A DNA stretch of 64,000 nucleotides, from contig CAVZZZ010000001.1 of NCBI GenBank assembly GCA_963780045.1, positions 5,766,001 to 5,830,000 on the forward strand. Direction: 5' to 3'. The translations under genes and the position numbers were made by a program. This document shows, piece after piece, positions 58,941 to 64,000 of the stretch. How positions within the stretch are numbered: position 1 is the stretch's first letter; every line of letters starts with the position of its first letter. Origin of the DNA: JANXQG01 sp963780045 (lineage in GTDB: Bacteria; Planctomycetota; Planctomycetia; Pirellulales; Thermoguttaceae). Below the pieces are notes generated by a model. The model worked only from the letters and a program-made list of their open reading frames with translations. It was not told where the DNA came from and ran no database searches.

Positions 58941-59966
58941 ATGGACAAAATCAGCTTTGGTCTTATCGGAAACGGTGCCTGGGGCAGCCATCATGCCCGC
59001 GTAATCGCGGGGTGCCCTGCTGCGCGGCTGGCGGCCGTTGCGGACGTCGATGAAACCCTACGTGCCGAAGCGCCAGCGCGGTATCCGCAGACCGCAGTCT
59101 TCAGCGACTATCGCGACCTGCTTGAACGCGCGGACGTTGATGCCGTAAGCGTCGTTCTGCCTTCGCACTTGCATCTGGAAGTCGGCCGGGCCGTGCTGCA
59201 GGCCGGCAAGCACCTGTTCATGGAAAAGCCGATGGCCTTGTCCACGGCCGATTGCCGCGAGCTTGCCGAACTGGCACGATCCAAACGCCTGCAATTGGGC
59301 GTAACCCATCAGTTCCGCTTCTCCACACTTTGGGGCAAAATCATGCAAATGATCGACGCCGGCGCCATCGGCGAGCCGCACTATGCCATGATTGAATTGT
59401 GGCGGAATCCGTACCGGCCCGGCGCGGACGGCTGGCGCTACGATTGTAAGCGAGTGGGAGACTGGATACTTGAAGAGCCGATCCATTTCTTCGACCTGGC
59501 CCGCTGGTATTTCGGCAGTTGCGGCGAGCCGGAGTCCGTCTACGCGCGGGCCAACTCGTCAAGCGCGCAACGGCCCGATTTGCACGACAATTTCAGCGCC
59601 ATCCTCAATTTTCCGGGCGGGCGCTATGCGGTCATATCGCAGACTTTGGGTGCCTTCGAGCACCATCAAGTGGCCAAACTCACCGGTTCTCGCGGCGCCC
59701 TCTGGGCAAGCTGGAGCGGTGCGCAGGACCGCACGTTTCACCCCACTTTCCATCTCAAGCACTTCGACGGCCGGACGACAACGGACGTGCCGATTCCTTC
59801 GGCCGCTGGGGAAGTCTATGAATTGGCGGACGCAATCGCCGACATGGCCGAGGCGGTAAGAACGGGCCGCAGACCCCGCGTCACCGCTGAGGACGGAACG
59901 TGGTCGGTCATGCTCTGTCTAAAAGCCGGCGAAAGCGTAGCCAGCGGGCAAGTGGTAACCCTATGA
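58941..59966 (+). CDS. Gfo/Idh/MocA-family dehydrogenase
   Basis: A 341-residue NAD-type oxidoreductase: ISFGLIGNGAWGSHHARVI is the Rossmann start, DAVSVVLPSHLHLEVGRAVL and HLFMEKPMALS carry the EKP motif, and GDWILEEPIHFFDLARWYFG holds the catalytic His/Asp pair of the substrate domain. It follows the PEP-CTERM gene by 14 bp and precedes an aldehyde dehydrogenase and SuyAB, so it probably oxidises or opens a sugar (perhaps a sulfo-sugar) in the same route. The substrate is inferred from neighbours only. Confidence 0.92.
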   Translation: MDKISFGLIGNGAWGSHHARVIAGCPAARLAAVADVDETLRAEAPARYPQTAVFSDYRDLLERADVDAVSVVLPSHLHLEVGRAVLQAGKHLFMEKPMALSTADCRELAELARSKRLQLGVTHQFRFSTLWGKIMQMIDAGAIGEPHYAMIELWRNPYRPGADGWRYDCKRVGDWILEEPIHFFDLARWYFGSCGEPESVYARANSSSAQRPDLHDNFSAILNFPGGRYAVISQTLGAFEHHQVAKLTGSRGALWASWSGAQDRTFHPTFHLKHFDGRTTTDVPIPSAAGEVYELADAIADMAEAVRTGRRPRVTAEDGTWSVMLCLKAGESVASGQVVTL

Positions 59967-60047
59967 TTCCCGGCCGCAAGTCGCTATACTAGTTGGCTTG
60001 GAATTCGGGTACCGGGACACAGGCTACAAAGTCGCCGTCGCAACCTC

Positions 60048-61493
60048 ATGGAAACCAAACTTTTATACTTGAACGGCCGCTGGGTGGGGCCGGAAGCTGC
60101 CATTGAGGTCGTGAACCCCTCAACGGGCGAGGTAATCGGCAGCGTGGCGACTGCCTCGCGGCGGCACGTGGCCGAAGCCCTGGCCGATGCCGAGCGGGCC
60201 TGGGCGGCCTGGCGAGGAATGACCGGCAGCGAGCGCGGAGTGTATCTGGACCACATCGCTGACATTCTGAAGCGTCGCGCCGAGGAAATCGCCCACACAA
60301 TTACGCTGGAAAACGGCAAGCCGCTTGCCCAGAGCCGGGGCGAGGTCGCGATGAGCATCGACCACCTCCGTTGGTTCGCCGGCGAGGCGCGGCGGGCCTA
60401 CGGCCGCGTTGTGCCGAACCAAGTCCGCGGCAAGAGGCACATGGTGCTCCGCGTGCCCATCGGCGTCGCCAGCGCTATTTCTCCGTGGAATTTTCCGCTC
60501 GTGCTGGCGGTGCGGAAGATCGCTCCGGCATTGGCGGCGGGCTGTCCGGTGATACTTAAACCGGCCCGCGCCACGCCGCTGTCCGCCGTCCAATTCGCCG
60601 AAGCAGTGGACGAAGCCAAACTGCCGCCCGGAGTCTTCCAAATGGTGCTGGGCGACTCCGGCGAGATCGCGGCCGAACTGCTGGAAAATCCCATCTGCCG
60701 CAAGATTTCCTTCACTGGCTCGACCGAGGTCGGCCAGCGGTTGATTGCGGGCGCCGCCAGGAACGTCACAAAACTCTCGTTGGAGCTGGGCGGCCACGCT
60801 CCGCTTCTGGTCTTCGACGACGCCGATCTCGACCAGGCCGTGCAGGGCACGATTATCGCCAAATTCCGCAACACGGGCCAATCCTGCATCGCGGCCAACC
60901 GGGCTTACGTGCAGCGCGGAATCTACGAGCGGTTTTTGGACCGGCTCGTCGCCGCGGTCAAGAAGCTGAAGGTTGGCGACGGATTGGAAGAAGGCGTCGA
61001 AATCGGGCCCTTGATCGATCGCCGCGGCTTGGACCACGCCCTGGCTCAAGTTCGCGAGGCCGTGTCTGCCGGAGCGCGGCTGCTTTGCGGCGGGCGTCCC
61101 TGGGAAGGCCTGCCGGGAAGCAAGACTTCTGGTTCGTTCCTGGAACCGACACTGATCGCCGACGTGCCCCGCGCCGCCTCGTGCATGTGCGACGAAACGT
61201 TCGCTCCCATGCTGCCGGTTTGCGTTTTCGACGAGGAGGGCGAAGCGATCGCCCGCGCGAATGATACGCGCTACGGCCTTGCGGCCTACGCCTTCACGCG
61301 CGACGCATCGCGCGTATGGCGGCTGGCCGAGTCGTTGGAGGCCGGCACCGTGGCCATCAACGACTCCGTGCCCGCGACGAGCCAATGCCCGTTCGGCGGC
61401 GCGAAGCAAAGCGGCTGGGGCCGCGAGCTGGGCATCGAGGGCTTGGACGCCTTCTTGGAAACCAAGCACATTTCCCTGGGAATCCAGGAATGA
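60048..61493 (+). CDS. NAD(P)-dependent aldehyde dehydrogenase (SSADH-like)
   Basis: A 481-residue enzyme. AISPWNFPLVLAVRKIAPAL binds the cofactor, KISFTGSTEVGQRLI and LELGGHAPLLVFDDADLDQA carry the general base Glu, and FRNTGQSCIAANRAYVQ the catalytic Cys. The layout matches succinate-semialdehyde dehydrogenases, the group that includes the sulfolactaldehyde dehydrogenase of the sulfo-Entner-Doudoroff pathway. With SuyAB only 41 bp downstream, oxidation of 3-sulfolactaldehyde to sulfolactate is a sensible guess, not shown by sequence. Confidence 0.92.
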   Translation: METKLLYLNGRWVGPEAAIEVVNPSTGEVIGSVATASRRHVAEALADAERAWAAWRGMTGSERGVYLDHIADILKRRAEEIAHTITLENGKPLAQSRGEVAMSIDHLRWFAGEARRAYGRVVPNQVRGKRHMVLRVPIGVASAISPWNFPLVLAVRKIAPALAAGCPVILKPARATPLSAVQFAEAVDEAKLPPGVFQMVLGDSGEIAAELLENPICRKISFTGSTEVGQRLIAGAARNVTKLSLELGGHAPLLVFDDADLDQAVQGTIIAKFRNTGQSCIAANRAYVQRGIYERFLDRLVAAVKKLKVGDGLEEGVEIGPLIDRRGLDHALAQVREAVSAGARLLCGGRPWEGLPGSKTSGSFLEPTLIADVPRAASCMCDETFAPMLPVCVFDEEGEAIARANDTRYGLAAYAFTRDASRVWRLAESLEAGTVAINDSVPATSQCPFGGAKQSGWGRELGIEGLDAFLETKHISLGIQE

Positions 61494-61534
61494 TAGTTTT
61501 TAGTTGTTTGCATTTGATAGAAAGAGAAGTTTGA

Positions 61535-61843
61535 ATGAGTAATCCATCGGCAGCGCGGAAGGCGCCCGACTTTTTGGTCCACGAGGACGGCGATTCCGTC
61601 GGCGTCGTCGTGGTTGAAGGCGTCAAGGCCGGGAGCGATCTCACCGGCTGGGTCATGGCGCAGGACCGCACCATCAATGTCAAAGTCTTAAACGACGTTC
61701 CCATCGGCCACAAGCTCGCGCTGACTGACCTCGACGTCGGCGCGAGCGCGGTCAAATACGGCGTCATTATCGGCAAGTTCGTCGCCCCGGTCAAAAAGGG
61801 CGAGCACGTCCACGTTCACAATCTCAAGACGAAGAGGTGGTAG
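61535..61843 (+). CDS. suyA: (2R)-sulfolactate sulfo-lyase alpha subunit
   Basis: A 102-residue SAF-domain protein: DFLVHEDGDSVGVVVVEGVK, LTGWVMAQDRTINVKVLND, VPIGHKLALTDLDVG and GEHVHVHNLKTKRW. In altronate dehydratase this domain is fused to the large subunit. A free subunit of about 100 residues ending HVHN(L/V)KTKRW is characteristic of SuyA, which with SuyB cleaves 3-sulfolactate to pyruvate and sulfite. It overlaps closely with the next gene (three bases apart). A split altronate or galactarate dehydratase is the alternative. Confidence 0.78.
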   Translation: MSNPSAARKAPDFLVHEDGDSVGVVVVEGVKAGSDLTGWVMAQDRTINVKVLNDVPIGHKLALTDLDVGASAVKYGVIIGKFVAPVKKGEHVHVHNLKTKRW

Positions 61844-61845
61844 AA

Positions 61846-63004
61846 ATGCAGAAGACATTCCTCGGATATCGCCGCGAAAACGGCCGCGCGGGCGTGCGGA
61901 ACCACGTCGTCATCCTTCCCCTTGACGACATTTCCAATGCAGCCTGCGAGGCCGTGGGCAACAACATCAAAGGCACGCTAGCCATCCCGCATCCCTATGG
62001 CCGGCTGCAGTTCGGCGCCGACCTCGACCTGCACTTCGACACGCTCATCGGCGCCGGCGCAACCCCAACGTCGCGGCGGTCGTCGTCATCGGCATCGAAC
62101 CTGCCTGGACCAACCGGGTGGTCGAGGGCATCGCTAAGACGGGCAAGCCCGTTACCGGGTTTGCCATTGAAAAGAACGGCGACCTTAACACCATCTGCGC
62201 CGCCTCGCGGAAGGCGATGGAGTACGTGCAGTGGGCCGGCGAGCTGCAGCGCGAGAAGTGCGACATCGCCGATTTGTGGGTCTCCACCAAGTGCGGCGAG
62301 TCGGACACGACTTCCGGACTTGCCTCCAATCCCACGGTGGGCGACGCCTACGAGAAACTCGATGCCGCCGGCTGCACGCTCCTTTTCGGCGAAACGACCG
62401 AACTCACCGGCGGGGAGCAGATCGTCGCCGAGCCTGCGCCACGCCCGAAGTCCGGCAAAAGTTTCAGTTCTTCTTCGACCGTTACGCCAAAGTCGTCGAC
62501 GATCACAAGGTCAATGATCTCTGCGATTCGCAGCCCACCAAAGGCAACATCGAAGGCGGATTGACCACCATCGAAGAGAAGGCGCTGGGCAACATCCAGA
62601 AGATTGGCAAGAACATCAAAGTCGTCGGCGCCCTGGACAAGGCCGAGTCGCCCTCCGGGCCGGGCCTGTGGTTCATGGATTCGTCGTCGGCCGCGGCGGA
62701 GATGGTGACGCTCTGCGCGGCCGCCGGCTACGTCGTCCATTTCTTCCCCACCGGGCAAGGCAACATCATCGGCAATCCGATCGTGCCTGTGATCAAGCTT
62801 TCTGCCAATCCGCGCACCGTGCGGACGATGAGCGAGCACATCGACGTAGACGTTACCGGCCTGCTCCGCCGCGAAATGAACCTCGATCAGGCCGGCGACA
62901 AGCTGCTGGACTGCCTTGTCCGCACGGCCAACGGCCGCTTCACCGCCGCCGAGGCGCTGGGGCATCGCGAGTTTGTTTTGACGCGGCTGTACGAAAGCGC
63001 GTAA
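61846..63004 (+). CDS. suyB: (2R)-sulfolactate sulfo-lyase beta subunit (frameshifted twice)
   Basis: About 386 residues after repair, the right size for SuyB. FLGYRRENGRAGVRNHVVIL starts it, then IPHPYGRLQFGADLDLHFDT, LWVSTKCGESDTTSGLASNP and LTTIEEKALGNIQKIGK, with GPGLWFMDSSSAAAEMVTL, HFFPTGQGNIIGNPIVPVIK and HREFVLTRLYESA at the end. The Cys in STKCGESD is in the iron-sulfur or substrate region of the UxaA/GarD family. One base is missing near 62060 and one near 62433; both leave the flanking frames perfect. From memory these motifs are closer to SuyB than to UxaA. Cytosolic, makes pyruvate and sulfite. Confidence 0.78.
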
Positions 63005-63032
63005 CTTATAGACTTGAACAACTTGGCAGGCC

Positions 63033-63113
63033 GGGTGGCACGCACTGAGCTTCAAGCGAAGGGCGTGTTTGATGTATCGCCACGCCCTTCGCAAGCTCAG
63101 GGACGTGCCACCC
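63033..63113. repeat. Hairpin-pair inverted repeat
   Basis: GGGTGGCACG..GAGCTTC..GCGAAGGGCGTG (63033-63067) is mirrored by CACGCCCTTCGCAAGCTCAG..CGTGCCACCC (63081-63113), with only 13 bp between. It lies between suyB and the transporter and could end the suyB transcript. Confidence 0.9.
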
Positions 63114-63150
63114 GTGCCGCTTTGAAATGTTGTGAAAGGGATTCGAAATC

Positions 63151-64000
63151 ATGTCGGAAACCGGCACCCAGTCATTGGTCGAAAGTGCGCGGGCGGACGC
63201 CCCGTCCGCGCCGCGCCGCTGGTACGAAGGCGTGGGCCGCTACGAGTGGCTGATACTGGTGATCGCCTCGGTGGGCTGGATATTCGACGCCTACGAAGGT
63301 CAGATTTTCAACATCACTCGCCATGACATGCTCAAGGAAATCGTACCGCGCGCGGATGATCCGGCGATTGTCCAGCGAGCAGTAAGCCAATACGGGGACG
63401 CGCTGCTCGGCGTGTTCCTTGCCGGCGGCGCGCTGGGTGGAGTGCTCTTCGGCATGTTCGCCGACCGTTGGGGCCGCAAGCCGGTGATGGTTGTCACGAT
63501 CCTTTTTTATTCTGTTTTTGCCGGACTGACCTTCTTTGCAACCAACGTCTGGCAAGTGGCCGTGCTGCGGTTTCTGGTGGCGATGGGCGTCGGCGGCGAG
63601 TGGGCCGTTGCCGCCGCGCTGGTGGCGGAGGTCTTTCCCAAGCACGCCCGCGCCACGCGTCGGGCATTTTTCACGCCTCAAGCTGCCTAGGTGTCTGGGC
63701 GGCGGGGCTGGTCGGCTTGGCCGTCGCAGACCAATGGCGGTATGCGTATCTCGTGAGCATCATTCCGGCTCTTTTGGTAGTGTGGGTCTGGTCAAGCGTT
63801 AAGGAGCCGCAAACCTGGGTCACCGCGCGGCAACATGCGGACGCCGGCGTTGGCGGCAAGCTCGGCAGCCTTCGCGAGCTCTTCTCGCACCACCTTTGGG
63901 GACCGCGGGCGATGCTCGGCATGTTGCTGGCAGCGGTCGGCCTGGGGACGTTCTGGGCAGTGAGCGTCGACGGGCAGGGTTTGGCCCAAGAGCTGCTTCT
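63151..64000 (+). CDS. MFS importer, partial at window end (frameshifted)
   Basis: Inner-membrane transporter of the sugar/organic-acid MFS group. WLILVIASVGWIFDAYEGQI is helix 1 and GMFADRWGRKPVMVV the loop 2-3 motif; VAMGVGGEWAVAAALVAEVF in helix 4 is typical of sialate/aromatic-acid permeases. After a frame change near 63656-63662 it continues SCLGVWAAGLVGLAVADQW and runs past 64000. ATG 63151. It follows suyAB, so it may bring in the sulfonate or sulfo-sugar. At least half of the gene lies outside the window. Confidence 0.87.

Noticed and set aside
61535..63004. Altronate dehydratase (UxaA) call
   Set aside because: UxaA is a single chain of about 495 residues; here the SAF part is a separate protein ending HVHNLKTKRW and the large subunit has SuyB-like motifs. 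Kept as an alternative in the entry.

Overview
The window looks like a chromosome segment of a planctomycete, probably of the Pirellulales type. The reasons are high GC, three secreted giant proteins with a PEP-CTERM tail, two PQQ-like beta-propeller proteins, FloA, an NHL/WD40/TPR-rich secretome, Gfo/Idh and sugar-isomerase genes, a DUF1801 protein and many short intergenic hairpin repeats. There is no rRNA, tRNA, CRISPR array, transposase or integrase that I can see. Over twenty single- or double-base frame changes interrupt otherwise well-conserved genes. Several are lost Gs in G runs or an extra C before GCG, which suggests uncorrected assembly indels more than real decay. I therefore report such genes as whole CDSs with the break positions.

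Region 1-12.1 kb is a mosaic. It starts with an OpuC-type importer: an ATPase, then a fused lipoprotein substrate-binding domain plus permease. The last 190-226 bp of the permease gene recur twice more downstream (4986-5211 and 8336-8535). Each recurrence closes a block of unrelated cargo: an NHL-type PEP-CTERM protein, then metY plus a DHA2 drug exporter. A second locus behaves in the same way. The 3' 142 bp of an NTF2/SnoaL-like gene (9971-10367) recurs at 11930-12071, after an inserted flavin disulfide oxidoreductase that also cuts an AhpD-like gene. Most differences between the copies are synonymous, so the repeated 3' ends look like alleles from related genomes brought in with the cargo. 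This '3-prime echo' pattern is the most unusual signal in the window.

Region 12.4-34 kb carries a WD40 protein, a Gfo/Idh oxidoreductase, a DUF1801 protein, a Tat-exported sugar isomerase-like protein, a membrane pyrophosphatase (hppA), a two-component module (REC-histidine kinase-REC plus a single-domain regulator), a very long autotransporter-like PEP-CTERM protein, two TPR proteins, a broken esterase, a BON protein, and a floA-GH99-like pair.

Region 34-39.5 kb is translation: rpmI-rplT-pheS, an intervening cassette (JAMM-like protein, two tandem paralogues, one small unknown), then pheT. pheS holds an in-frame insertion made of a short inverted repeat.

Region 39.6-53.7 kb reads as a small-molecule pathway: Fe-alcohol dehydrogenase, HemN-like radical SAM enzyme, chorismate-lyase-like protein, halogenase-like flavoenzyme, thioesterase, DMT transporter, PaaK-like ligase, two PQQ-like proteins, a LuxE-like ligase and a LuxC/ALDH-like reductase. 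I infer activation and reduction of an aromatic acid derived from chorismate. A DUF3311 protein and a sodium:solute symporter follow.

Region 55.7-64 kb holds another modular PEP-CTERM protein and then a catabolic run: Gfo/Idh, aldehyde dehydrogenase, SuyA and SuyB (3-sulfolactate sulfo-lyase) and an MFS importer cut by the window end. This suggests use of an organosulfonate such as sulfolactate or sulfoquinovose.
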